Assembly (NCBI RefSeq): GCF_022581195.2
Contig: NC_061455.1
Span: 4,832,120 to 4,896,119 of the forward strand
Direction: 5' to 3'
Source of the DNA: Helicoverpa zea
Lineage: Eukaryota > Arthropoda > Insecta > Lepidoptera > Noctuidae
Length of the DNA: 64,000 nt
Below are positions 48,001 to 59,100 of the stretch, piece after piece. The notes beneath the pieces are model-generated. The model ran no database searches and was not told the DNA's origin. It was given only the letters and a program-made list of their open reading frames with translations. Position numbers and translations under genes: made by a program. Numbering within the stretch: position 1 is the first letter of the stretch; each line of letters begins with the position of its first letter.

Positions 48001-49824
48001 CTCAATTGACAACTGTCAACTAAAATTAATTTCACATTCTTTTCCCAGAAAAACAGTCCGCCTAGGCGAATACGACACGCAACAAGACGTGGACTGCGTA
48101 GACTCCGTCTGCGCGGACAGTCCGCAAGAGATCAGGGTGGCTTCCGCGTACGCGCACCCCGGGTACATCGACAAGAACAAGAGCAGAAGAGACGATATTG
48201 GTATCGTGAGGATGGCCGGCAGAGCTCGTTACACATGTATGTATTTTATTTTTAAATATTTTTTGAAATATATTAATAGCGATTACTGACTGTCATTGAT
48301 GTACCATTTTATGTTCGTTTTTTAAATATCTATCGCTACTGTCATTTGTCGATGGTTACAAATTGCCAGTTTATGGTTAGTTGTATTGGAGATTCGAAAA
48401 ACAATTGACAATGTCTGATGTTTTCTATTTGTTATGTTGTACACGAGGATTTTTAATTAAAAGTCCAGAATATCTCATAGTACTTATTGTTTAGGATGAT
48501 TATTTGTTTCGAAACTTATTTTGAGTGTTATGATTTAAAATCATGGGCAATTCGTACATTGTTTTATAGATACAATTTGACGTGATGAATATTATCTCTG
48601 TATCCTGGATGAAAATTGCCTTTATTTATAAGTATGTTTTTTCCTTCACAGACTACGTCCAGCCTATCTGCTTAGTAGACAACAGAGTACGTTTAGATAC
48701 CGGCAACGATGTTCACGTGGCTGGATGGGGAAAAACCCTCAACGGTACGTATTCATGACAATTACTAGGTATCGATTTCCAACAGTAACATTTCGACGAA
48801 AGGAATTTACAATCAATTCTCATACACCTGGGTTTTACGTATAGTTTTTGAATGCAAGGTCGATCGGTTGTTTTTTTTTTATTTGACTGATGTCGAAGGA
48901 AGTCTTGTCCCAGGCGTTTATTGGATCATAGAAGCAATTTTAAAACTATGTGTGTATATGAATTGGCCAAATGTAGCTTTTGGCACATATTACACGGGAT
49001 AGAGAGAAATATTATACTATTCATAGATTTATTTCGTTAGTTGTTTGGGTAAGTGCTGAACCGCAAGTCGTTCTTAAAATATTGGTCATATTAAGCGGAG
49101 ACTATTATTTTTTTCATATTGTTCCCCGAAGTTTATAGAAGTCTATAGAATCACGAATAAAAACCAATATAAACCATGTTTCTTCTAAGAAATTATACTG
49201 AATTATAATACTTACAGTTTGTAATGTAAGTTGTAAACAAGGTTTTTCCCTATCTTGTTATCAATCACGTGTATCTTTTATAGTGAGGTTAGAGGTTAGC
49301 GGGTGGGATCATTTCGTTAAATTAATTAAAATATGCTTTACAATTGCATTTTAATGCAGCGAAAGCATCAACCTACAAAATATAATTTTGATGTAATCTT
49401 AAGATGTGTTTTTAAAAGACACCATATGTAGGTACTAATTTATCTCTATACGTTAATAATATCTACTACGTTAATTAATTTATTAATTAATAATAAATTT
49501 TCTGTTACAGGACGCAACAGCCCCGTCAAACTAAAGCTCACTCTTCCGATCTTCGACAAGGATGACTGCGTCAGCAAATACAGAACTCTTGGAGCCATGC
49601 TTGGAGACAACCAGATATGTGCTGGAGGTGTCTTCGCCGAAGACGCCTGCAGAGGAGACTCAGGTGGCCCCCTCATGAAGCGAAGACCTGAGGGTATCTG
49701 GGAGGCAGTAGGAGTGGTTTCCTTCGGCTACGGCTGCGGCAGGGACGGATGGCCAGGAGTCTACACCTCAGTAGCTGGGTACATTGACTGGATCAAAACT
49801 ACGCTACAAAACACGAATGTCTAA
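42007..49824 (+). CDS. CLIP-domain serine protease (proPO-activating / SPE-like)
   Basis: Seven exons encode 382 aa: 42007-42058, 45297-45517, 46429-46600, 47446-47554, 48049-48236, 48652-48744 and 49511-49824. All introns are GT-AG and all junction phases agree. Residues 1-19 (MWFSSVFFVSTLIWSNVHS) are a signal peptide. One CLIP domain spans about 23-75, with Cys 23, 33, 39, 64, 74 and 75. A Pro/Thr-rich linker follows. The zymogen would be cut at GDR126|IYGG. The chymotrypsin-fold domain has His172 (TAAHC), Asp234 (DDIGIVRM) and Ser329 (GDSGGP); Asp323 in the S1 pocket predicts trypsin-like cleavage after Arg/Lys. The extra DC...CAD pair at 200-208 is usual in clip-B proteases. Such secreted zymogens act in hemolymph, cleaving prophenoloxidase or pro-Spaetzle (family knowledge). 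Which substrate applies cannot be told. The first exon, 3.2 kb upstream, was placed by phase and signal-peptide fit and is slightly less certain than the rest. Confidence 0.92.
42452..42510. repeat. (ATC)n microsatellite and retroposon tail in intron 1
   Basis: A run of atc/catcat units at about 42455-42475 is followed by agcctaccgcagtccactgc and tggacaag, the tail of a dispersed retroposon. Confidence 0.6.
42511..44974. other. intron 1 of the CLIP protease, remainder
   Basis: Intronic DNA without further supported features. A minus-strand frame of 120 codons at 42648-43010 has no recognisable domain. Confidence 0.4.
44982..45143 (+). mobile_element. R1-clade retrotransposon, 3' UTR-only copy in intron 1
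   Basis: It aligns with the tail of the element at 52726-53846: gaaagagttaccgcggccct, acataaaaggcc, tttagtcagtaagagtctga, cactccctca, cccacag, and gaggggttattt, ending in a short A-run at 45135-45142. A probable target duplication atctgcc lies at 44975-44981 and 45144-45150. Only about 160 bp of the 3' end was copied, so it is a severely 5'-truncated insertion. Confidence 0.75.
45541..45726 (+). mobile_element. Helitron-like non-autonomous fragment in intron 2
   Basis: It begins tctgtattaatattat and ends gaaaacggctagt, with internal actagaccgatcttaaaaat, tctttcaccattagaaagct and ctcccacgggacgcgg. TC start and CTAG-type end without target duplication fit the lepidopteran Helitron-derived family. 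It starts only 24 bp after the exon 2 donor. Confidence 0.5.
46225..46345 (+). repeat. dispersed repeat family B, copy 3 (intron 2)
   Basis: Contains caatcatcagg, aaatatggcggattgacata, ttttctatacaaaagctgtc, aaaacgtcaaacatattctt, cagataaaaggtatatctgg and cgattgaaac, in the same order as the other two copies. Confidence 0.65.
47240..47405. repeat. transposon fragment in intron 3
   Basis: The run gtagcctatg ... tcaggctgtaaactatgaat ... gattcagtaattttggcgtg is of the kind widespread in lepidopteran introns as interspersed-element debris. The class is uncertain. Confidence 0.4.
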
Positions 49825-49993
49825 TGCCATATAACTAGTCTGCGTGAAACACGTGCAGCCAAAATTCTTTTACTTTCTCACTCATGTTAAGAGTTTTGGT
49901 CTACTGATGATGTTGTCTATAATTTTAGTGAAATATATTTTTATTTTTAAGTAACGACTTGAGTTTTTTTTGTTTCTTCCTGGTACTTACACA
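49825..49993. other. 3' UTR / downstream of the CLIP protease
   Basis: No canonical AATAAA is seen soon after the stop. A variant such as aatata near 49930 might serve. Confidence 0.35.
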
Positions 49994-50072
49994 AGCGCTG
50001 GTACTCAGCTATATCCGGTTAGACTGGAAGCCGATCCCAACATAGTTGGGAAAAAGCCTCGGAGGATGATGA
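49994..50072 (+). repeat. SINE-like dispersed repeat, 3' end fragment
   Basis: Contains agcgctggtactcagctata, tccggttagactggaagccg and catagttgggaaaaagcctc, and ends in ggaggatgatgac. It covers only the last 80 bp of the family. Confidence 0.75.
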
Positions 50073-52573
50073 CTTGTACAAGCTCAGGCTACATAAATAT
50101 AAGATTGTTCTTAATTTTATTTTGACAGCACGTAGTATTGTATGTATTATAAAGTAACAAAACAAAATACCAACTTGCCTTTTATTTAATGAAATAAAAT
50201 AAAATACAATTAAGCTCTCCATTTGAACAGTAAGCCCGTCACTGTTCTAACATCAATTAAAACTCCTCCGTTACCGAGAAACGAACAAAAAAATAAACAA
50301 AAGTCATTGTGTTGATGAAGGTAGAAAATTGTTTATATTTTTGAAACAATAATGCTAGTAATTTGTGATGCATTTGTAATGTTTCTGTCAGTCTTGCAAT
50401 TAAGGCGACCCTACTCTGGGTTCACCGCGATAGTTCATTGAATTTGGGTTTGAACTCTTGAACCTCAATCGATCATGTCATTGTAAAAATACATTTAGTC
50501 TTATTTAGAATGGATATCGTTAATCATGCAAGTTCAACTAATCGTGTGTAATAATGTAGTCATTTGGTTGGACATTAGGGAAAATGAAGCTGAAATCACA
50601 CACCAATCTTAATTACACATATAAGTTTGTTTAGGTTAGATTTTTCCTTATTCTCCGAGTCAGGTTATTTAAAGGAATAAAACGTGAGGATATCCAAGTT
50701 CTGAATAATCATTAGCATTTTTTACTCACTGCAGGACACAGGCTTTCTCATTCGAAGAACTGTTATGGGTAACTTATTCAATCCGGAATGACTTCGAGTA
50801 GGTAAAACGTCTAACCAGTAGCGACATAAATATCTAAACAGCAGTTAACCTTAAGAATTAACTTGTAAATATCCACATCACGTTATTTTGTGGTTTGGCG
50901 TGACGTCACGTTGCGAAGTAACAATTCTTATTTTCTGGAGATGGCATGACTACACATATCCGCATTTACAAATAGTTACTAATGTCAAATAACTAAGTAA
51001 GATTACATTTGAATGTTTTAGCGAAAAGAGGAAGGGTCCAAAAGTCATCGAGAAGTCCCCAAACATTTTGGAACAAAGATATTCAATTAGTCGTAACGTA
51101 TCATTTGCATATAGGTATAAATTAAGTGGCGCGCTAACACTTTGGCTCGCATAATTAAATCATTTACCCTTTTCAAAGTTATGCGCTCCTGGTACCCAAA
51201 GGGGTAGTATGCAAATTTTTGTTGACTTTAAAATCGATTTTTTTGTTGAACTTTGTTTTAACATTTATTAGTTTTATGTAGTTTGATATCTAGTGTTAAT
51301 TTTTTCCTATAACTTTAACAAAATACCTTCATTATTGTACAATTTTGATTCATATCTCGACGTGGGTCACATTAAATCGACTTTGATAGATCGATGACTT
51401 TATTACCAAATTATCTCCTGCGATTAGAAGCACAATTCGAGAGGTCATTTAGAAAATAAAATAAAAAACTACTGCAAGATTATATACTTAAAAATAGAAC
51501 TGCGCAATCCGAATTGAAGAGGCTATAACATAATTATAAAGTATGGTATCATCATATTAACCATAAAAAGCGATTTATTCGTACTTTAATATCACAAAGC
51601 TAGAAGTGGCAGTGTCGCTTGCCACACACCCACAGCAGAAAATTTAATATAAAATGGTCCGATCACGTGCGTTTCATGTACGAATTCCCGAGTGTTTTAC
51701 GACGTGATCCTTTTGAGCATAAAACCATACCTAGCGTGATTTTTGATACCTAACAAGTTTTTAATGTTTGAGTTACGATAAAAAAGCGTTTGCGCTTTTC
51801 AAGTACTATCCGATTTCAATAAGTCTGTGAAGGTGGGCGTTATCAGGGACCTACAGCTCAAAGGTAACATAGAGAATGTACACAACTACACATATAATAT
51901 AGCCCAATATACTTAATAGACGAAAAGAAGATTTGCAATTAGAAATACATTAGAATATTTGAGCAGCATTTGCTCGTCTTGCCTTGAAACGTATTTTACT
52001 TAACAATGACTCATAATAAGTTATAGCATTATAACACGGAAAGACCAACCATTAAGAAGCCTTTACAATAGTTTTATTGCGTAGAGCAATAAGTGAACGA
52101 CGTAATTCATTGAACTTCAGTTACAAGTTAAAGGTTGGTGCACAATGAATGCAAAGCTCAGCAACTTAAGTCTAAAAATAAAAAAATAAAACATAAGTTA
52201 TAGTGAAGAACCATGCAACTAGTGTGATTTTTAAAGTAACATCATTGCTTATATGCAAATACTTATTTAAAATATACCAACTAACATACTTAGCACTCTT
52301 CTCGCTGAAAGAGTCAACTAAACTAAAAAGTCCTGCTCACTCAATATGAAGTGTCATTTTCAACACGATGTCACACTACTTCTCACTGCATTCGTATTCA
52401 GTGTGCTCCAACCTTTATTCCGCTTCACACATACGTCATTGTTCTACACTTTTTATTGTAACCATTTGATGGCGTTTTCAATGCCATTTGTTTACTAACA
52501 ATACTTAGAACTTATTTGCATATCAATCGTGTGACGTCACGATAATCTTAGAAGCAAAAACATAGATCTCACT
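50073..52573. other. gene-free stretch
   Basis: AT-rich DNA with a small retroposon tail near 50726 (ctcactgcaggacacaggct) and two perfect TGACGTCA octamers at 50901-50908 and 52532-52539. No exon is supported. Confidence 0.4.
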
Positions 52574-52725
52574 AGCCTTTTTTCCGACTATATTGGGGTC
52601 GGCTTCCAGTCTAACTGGATGTAGCTGAGTACCAGTGCTTTACAAGGAGCGACTAGGACAGTCGCTGACCCCCTCAACTTAGTTACCCTAGCCCTTGGTT
52701 AGACTGGTGTCAGACTTACTGGCTT
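52574..52725 (-). repeat. SINE-like dispersed repeat, left part, split by R1-clade insertion
   Basis: The complement of the 28511-28793 copy up to the agacttactggctt block at 52712-52725, where the R1-clade element begins. The remainder resumes at 53847. Confidence 0.85.
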
Positions 52726-53521
52726 GGGTCATGCGGTCCATGGCCCTTTACGGGGCCCCGGTATGGGCACGTTCGGTACGGCCGCGGGTTGTACACTACC
52801 TGAACGTGCCCCAAAGGGTGATAGCCATTAGGCTAATCCGGGGGTACCGCACGATCTCCCGCGAAGCAGCTGGCCTACTTGCTGGACTGCCACCGTGGGA
52901 TCTGGAGGCGAGGGTCTTCTTGCGCCTGTACGACTGGCGCGAGGAGGCTCAGCGCCGGGGGGAAACTCCGCTGCCGCGGCAAGTTGTCGCGCAGCGGGCG
53001 GAGCTCCGGCGCGATCTCATGGTGGCTGGAGGGAGCGACTGTCGCAACCCAGTGCAGGGCACGCCACCATCGTGGCGGTAAGTCCCCTCTTTGAGGAGTG
53101 GCTCGGGAGGAGTCACGGCGCCCTCACGTACCGCATGACGCAGGTCCTCACCGGACACGGTTGTTTCGGGAGGTACCTGCACCGAATCGGTCGTGAGGAG
53201 GCGCCCGGGTGTCACCATTGTGCGGACAGCCCCGAGGACACGGTGGACCACACAGTCCAGGTGTGCCCCGCATGGGAGGGGCACCGCCGGGTCCTCGTCG
53301 AGGCTTTGGGCGGCGGCGACCTCTCGCGTCCGGCCCTGGTTCAGGCCATGGTCCGGGGCGAGAGGGAATGGTATGCCGTCGCCTCCTTCTGCGAAGCGGT
53401 CATGCTCGAGAAGGAGGAGGCGGAACGCCAGAGAGTTCGCACCTCTCATCCCGGCCGCCGCGCTGGACCAGGTAGACACCATGGGCGCCGGGTGTCGCGA
53501 GATGACTCCCGGCCACCGTAG
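52726..53521 (+). pseudogene. R1-clade RT C-terminal region with zinc knuckle, frameshifted
   Basis: The first frame reads RSMALYGAPVWA then the thumb-like region RVIAIRLIRGYRTISREAAG, and ends at TGG-rich CGG TAA (53079-53081). The protein continues in another frame with PLFEEWLGRSHGALTYRMTQ, VLTGHGCFGRYLHRIG, and the zinc knuckle CHHCADSPEDTVDHTVQVC (CX2CX9HX4C), ending in TAG at 53519-53521. The LYGAPVWA, LTGHGCFG and CCHC series is characteristic of R1-clade elements such as those that insert in rDNA or telomeric repeats in moths (family knowledge). The frameshift lies before about 53082. The N-terminal RT motifs and endonuclease are absent. Confidence 0.85.
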
Positions 53522-53846
53522 GCGTGGGTCTGTGGGCGGTGAGTTCGGGTGGCTCATCGCCCCTCTGTCTACTTAGACGACAGACCCGTGTCGACGGCGC
53601 GCGTTGTTCCACGCGCTCCTCAAAGAGATGTCAGCAACCCCAGCGGGGCCCAGCAGGGCCAAGGCCTGCCGGAGCTGCGGGTTGTTCGAAAGAGATACCG
53701 CGGCCCTGATACACAAAAGGCCTATGACGGAACACGACGGTTTTTAGTCAGTAAGAGTCTGACACTCCCTCACCGCTGCTAACCCACAGCGGGAGGGGTC
53801 ATTTGATGATTTTTGACGTCGTTAAAAAAAAAAAAAAAAAAAAAAA
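52726..53846 (+). mobile_element. R1-clade non-LTR retrotransposon, 5'-truncated, nested in SINE-like repeat
   Basis: A GC-rich insert of about 1.1 kb in AT-rich DNA. It ends in a poly(A) run at 53824-53846 and is flanked by gacttactggctt on both sides (52713-52725 and 53847-53859). Only the end of the reverse transcriptase frame and the 3' UTR remain. The element broke a pre-existing SINE-like repeat in two, which sets the relative ages. Confidence 0.9.
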
Positions 53847-53952
53847 GACTTACTGGCTTCCGACTACCCGTAACGACGGCCAAGGATGTTCAATGACAGC
53901 CGGGACCTACAGTTTAACGTGCCATCCGAAACACAGTCATTGGTGTCTGAGA
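53847..53952 (-). repeat. SINE-like dispersed repeat, right part after nested insertion
   Basis: Starts with the duplicated gacttactggctt and continues ccgactacccgtaacgacgg, ccaaggatgttcaatgacag, ccgggacctacagtttaacg, tgccatccgaaacacagtca, completing the copy begun at 52574. Confidence 0.85.
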
Positions 53953-56900
53953 TATACTTAGATATAAAATATCTCACTATCAGTAATTACATAAATTTCA
54001 TCGGGCGTTTTGGTGGCAGTCTTTTGTTTAAATTCGAAAAGTGCTGATTGGTCGGCCTAATAAGAATAGCTACCTAAAATTTTTCAAGTTTGAGTTTGAT
54101 GACATCGACCTTGCTTGTTAAGATTTAAAAAATCTAGGTAGGTATAGGAAAAGCGTTCTATTGACATCATACACACCTATGCATTTGCTAAAGCAAATAA
54201 ACATTACACGTTCGTCATAATTCACATGATCATGATAATTTAGTCAATAGCAATATGACACAGATGAGTATAAAGATTTTCATCAATAATGTTTGTCTTA
54301 ACCAGCATTCAATTAATTTTAACAGGCACACATCAAATGAATTTGCAAAACCACTAAACCGCATACCAGACAATTATTATTTGTTATGTCAATTATACTG
54401 AATCATCGCAAATAATTTAATTTCAATTAATATTTTGCTTATTGAAGGTTAGACTAATAACAATTACTCGATATTGAAGTTCTGAGAAGAGACGAACTTA
54501 TAAATAAAAATATAAACTCAATGCAATTCTCGAAGTTTCTCCGATCCTTTAAAACAGCACAGAGCAATGATTCACTGCAGGAATTATGTGTCTTTCTTAA
54601 GGAGACACTTTCTACTAAATATACACCTTTGAAGTATAGGGAATAAATGAAAAACTACCGAGAAATACCTAAGCCATAATTTTCTACCATCAATACTTAA
54701 AAAAAAGATCCCAACGAATTGAGAACCTCCTCCTTTTTGAAATCGGTTATAAACCTCTAGCACATTCGCTGTTTTCCCCTGTTATAAAAAGGCTGGTATA
54801 TATTTTTATGCATGGCCAGCATGCAGTATGAATATAATATGTCGAAGATATTCACGCGAGGTTTCCACTCGAGTTATCAAGCCCTCTGTCCCGCTGGGAA
54901 CATTTGAAGCGAGTATGAACTATTTCTTCCTGCTACATGTGTGTTAAAGAAAACTGTTTATGGACCCACAAGCAATTTCTCGCGGGTTCACTCGCATCTC
55001 TAGGGATTTGTTTCACGATCCTGACTCGACCAATCGTAGGTATGTTCTTTGATAAGTGTCATTTGCATACCAAACATATTGGTTACCTACTGAACAGAAA
55101 CATCAATGTAGAAACTACCTCTAAAGTATAGGTATATCTGACTCACTGATATACAGGAAAACTTACAGATACATCGATAAAACACACCGAACAAAAACAC
55201 ACGCAACTTACAATGATAAAAAACACAAAGTTGTATGAAAAATAAGTAGTAAATCAAAACTGTGAATACATTCATTCATTTCTCGGTTAGATAACAAACA
55301 CACGGAGGGGGAACTCCAATCGGAATATAAAAATTACGACAGTTTAAAAGTAGGCGCCATTTACATAAAACTACTATATTGGAAATGATATACAATGTGT
55401 AGCCAGCCCCATTTTGTTCATCTCATGAAATATAAATGTGTTTTCCTGTCTATCTGTATAGATATATCACAATAATATTGTTTAGAGATACAGTATGGAA
55501 ACATCGAATCGGTATCAGTTTTTTTTTATTTAATAATTTATATTAACTTGATGATACCTATTTATCTCTTAGGTCTTCCTAGCCATTCGTGAATAATAGG
55601 ACTTGTTGAGACACATAGATTAAATTTACACTATAATTAAGTTCAAAAATACATTAATAGATGGTCAGTCTACTTCATTATGCACGTTTTGTGCATAATT
55701 TTTGCGCTTTGCAAAAAACTAAAAAAAATCTGAAGGCACTCGAGGTCTATTACAAACGCAAGATTTCGCCGAAAACTGTGTATGTACCTATCGGCGCGAG
55801 TCCACTACTTGCAGTGTGCGCGCACAAAAGTTACAGTGTTGTGAGCATTTAAAGCGAAATTTTCGCACGCAATACGAAGTACCTAGGAACTAGTCAGGTT
55901 ACCATAAAAAACTACATATAAATATTGAAATGGGCATCGCAACAAAAAAGGAGCACTTGAACGGTCAGATAGTCAGATACAAAACCTAACTCCAAAACAA
56001 AGCGGACAGGACAAAGGAATCAAATAATGTCTTCATTGAGATAATGTTAAGTAGAAGTAGCTACATTCCGTGAGCGATGCGAGCAAATATAAATAAGAGA
56101 AAAAGTACCTAAATGTCTGTAGTGAACGTTTCTCGTACATTCCTTTTCTAGATCCCTTATTTTTGTTCAGTCTTTTTATGACGGTAAGTTTGTTGGTTTT
56201 AGATACTTTAGAAAATAGCTCTGTTTTATTTATTTCTTGTAGAAGTAAATGTTGAATTGTGAGTTTATTTAGATTATCGCTTTTGAGAATTACTTGTTCA
56301 ATACTGCGGTCCTTAATGGTGTTTGTAATATTGTGTTAAAGATGAATAATTCCACTTAAATGACAGTCAAGGTACCAATTAAAAGATTTACTCACTTTAC
56401 TAGAAATAGGTTTAAGTGCTGTCTTTAATAAAATTGTACTTATGACTTCAAGGTCTCATTTGCAATTAGTCTCAACTCTAGTAATATTGCGTTGACACAT
56501 CTTCATTTAAATATTGCTGATTAATAAATACAGCATCATTTGTTCCTGTAATGGACAAGGACTTACGATAGGACTCATTTACGGAAAATAACAATGTGTT
56601 TATAATAAATAACCTTGTCCCTGCTCCAATTCCTTCAGATTATTTAATTCCAACAGTTATTTGAGTCATTTTATCCTCTGAGTAAAACATGTCAAGTCAA
56701 GGTTATTAACAAACCGTTTTACAAATTACCATTGTTATTATTGTGTATTAATTATGACTTAATTTTAAACTTGGGCTGCCTTTGTATTGCTAATGGGCGT
56801 TTAAGTTTCCCTAAATAGATTGTTGGGCTGAAGAGCCTGGCCTTTTTCGTTTAAGAAGCTATGAACTACAATACTACTAAACTATAGATGGAGATTCTTT

Positions 56901-57236
56901 TTCGTAGCGAGTGAGCTTCACTAATGAGCTAACAAGCCTTTGATAGCATCAGGGACGCAGCAGCAGCCGCTACACCAACAGGGTGTTTAGGGGGTTCTTG
57001 AAAGGATACAGAAGCTATGAACATTACTTTAAAAAACAGAACGAAATTCCACACGCTCTACGTAACATACACACATAAAAGACATTATATAAAAAAGCCA
57101 CTCGTCCTTGACAGTGGCTAACAAGTTAATAACATGCGACATACCTGTTTACACCACATGCAATCCTGGTACAACAGATAGCGACTATCATTGCCATCAA
57201 CATGTTGCGCTACAATAGCGATTCCTATCGCCTTTC
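53953..57236. other. gene-free stretch
   Basis: No exon is supported. A GC-richer island at 54845-55060 contains a 64-codon frame without a recognisable domain. The rest is AT-rich. Confidence 0.4.
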
Positions 57237-57243
57237 TATAAAA
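57237..57243 (+). promoter_or_regulatory. TATA box of the small secreted-protein gene
   Basis: tataaaa lies 66 bp upstream of the first ATG, at a spacing that would put transcription start near 57265-57270. It is the only good TATA match just upstream of this gene. Confidence 0.55.
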
Positions 57244-57302
57244 ACTTAAACGAAACGTAATAAAGACTATTCGTTTTTGCTGTGTCGCGTTTTCAATCGA
57301 AA

Positions 57303-59085
57303 ATGAGTTATGGTACCGTGGTAATGAAAAATCTAATATTCCTGTTCGGTTACTTGTTTTTGGTGAATGCTGATGTGAGTATGGAAACTTAGTTGATATT
57401 GTTCATAAATTCTTTGTAAGACTACTTCTTTGCAAGAGTAAAGAAGTGAAAAAGGTAATTGACACAAAATATTAGGACCGCCCCAGTTGTTTGATATAAC
57501 ACAAAATTTGTTAGCCTGTATGGAATTTGGTACATTCAAAAGGTTTTATTGCCATAAATAAATAAGACGAGAAGTGATCTAAAGATACCTCAGATTCAGG
57601 AAGAGTGATTAAGATTCAGTAAGATAACTATCTTATTTAAATTCTAATCAAATCTTTGGGTCTGATTTTAGAAGTTTCAAACATATTTCATACATATTTT
57701 AATCTTACAGAAACAGTTTTCTTAAATTCTTTTTTTTACAATACATTTGTTTCCATCGTCCTTTAACAAACTTTTTCTGTCACGGTAGGTATATTATGCG
57801 CCCAGGATCACGGATAGCATGCTAAGTTGTGATGGCTTCGACAATGACTACTTAAACTGTGATGGCCTATTACTTGGCTCCCTTCAAGGTGAAGAAGGAG
57901 ATGATGCAGCGAAACTCAGTGGATCCCTTGTAACATTGCAGGAAATTTTACCGGAACACGAGGTGAGTAAACAGTGCAAAAATAAGGACTGATTGGGTAT
58001 AGATGCCATTACGGGCTCCATAACGAAGGTGAAATACAGTTTACAGGACTCCTTACAGTTCATAGCAGCTTCCTTGTACATGGATTAAAGCTGTGTAAAA
58101 TAAATAAAACTTTTGATTAATAAGCTTAATAAAACCTGCACATAAAAGCATAAAATCTTTACATACATTCTAGAAGTATTTGGCAAAACAAACACAGCGA
58201 TAGCGAGAGCGATGTTATTTTAATTTTCGAAACAGATTCTTTTAGGAAAGTGTCATAATGCTGTTTTTGTCCTGAAAATAACGCTATTAGTCTTTCCTTG
58301 ATCTTTAATGGTGCGTAAAATATGTCTTATCAATAGATTTTTTTTCCTTTTTCGAAGGTCAAAATAGAAGTATTTAAAATGGCGGACATAAAAGATGAGT
58401 TTATGTACGAGTGCATGTTCAATTTATGCGACAGTTTGCAAAACACTGATTCACCGTGGTGGCCTGTTATTGAGAAATTGAATGTCACTGAATGTCCAGT
58501 TCCGGTGGTATGTATTAAAATTTTTATTTTCTGTATTGTTTTGCCCTCTACATTTCAGTTAGTTTCTATATTATACATGCGAAAGTGTTGTCTCTCTGTG
58601 TGGCATTCAAGTTAAAAGTGCTGAGCCGATTTAAATGAATTTTCGTACATTCAAATAGAGTCTGAGAAAGGGGGCTACTTTTTATAAAGGTGCAGAAAGT
58701 AGTTTGCTCGGAAACGGAACCGCACAGAGTCGCTATTTTATGAGTGAAAAAGGTGCAACGTATATTTAATAACAATACTTACTCAAGTTACCAATAAGTA
58801 TGTTATACGTGTAACTGTACAATTCAGCAGGAGAATTATTAAAAGTACCTACGAATTTTGCACCTTTACGAAACACAATTTCAAGCCTGATTCTCTAATA
58901 TTATTATTTTTCAGAAAACATTCGAAGTTGACAAATTGACTATATCTTTGGAACCGTTCAAAGATTTCATGTGTCACGACTTTTGTGGAGAATACCGCAT
59001 CCAAATATCTTTTATGGATGTTGCGGATACGCTTTCCTGCCATGTCCTCGAACTATGTATAGTAGAATGCGAAGATGATGAATGA
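57303..59085 (+). CDS. small secreted cysteine-rich protein, DM11/CheA-DUF1091-like
   Basis: Four exons, 57303-57374, 57789-57962, 58358-58507 and 58915-59085, join in phase 0 with GT-AG introns to give 188 aa. The N-terminus MKNLIFLFGYLFLVNA (from Met8; Met1 is seven codons earlier) is a signal peptide, so the mature protein begins near DVYYAPR. It is acidic, has about 11 cysteines and one N-glycosylation sequon (NVT in LNVTECP). The layout LSGSLVTLQEILPE, CDSLQNTDSPWWPVIEKLN, TECPVP, FKDFM...GEYRIQISFMD recalls the secreted DM11/CheA and DUF1091 group of insect proteins, some of which bind lipids or pheromones in Drosophila. That link is inference from spacing and not a search. An ML-domain fold is the alternative. 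A TATA box precedes it and AATAAA follows. Confidence 0.8.
58600..58765. repeat. transposon fragment in intron 3 of secreted-protein gene
   Basis: The run gcattcaagttaaaagtgct, gagccgatttaaatgaattt, ctgagaaagggggctacttt follows a pattern widespread in lepidopteran non-autonomous elements. It has no coding role. Confidence 0.45.
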
Positions 59086-59094
59086 ATTGAAAAC

Positions 59095-59100
59095 AATAAA
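59095..59100 (+). terminator. polyadenylation signal
   Basis: aataaa nine bases after the stop codon of the secreted-protein gene. It implies a very short 3' UTR. Confidence 0.7.

Noticed and set aside
52879..53782. Overlapping GC-rich frames on both strands in the R1-clade element
   Set aside because: Shadows of the retrotransposon coding sequence; only two + frames, joined by a frameshift, give R1-type protein.
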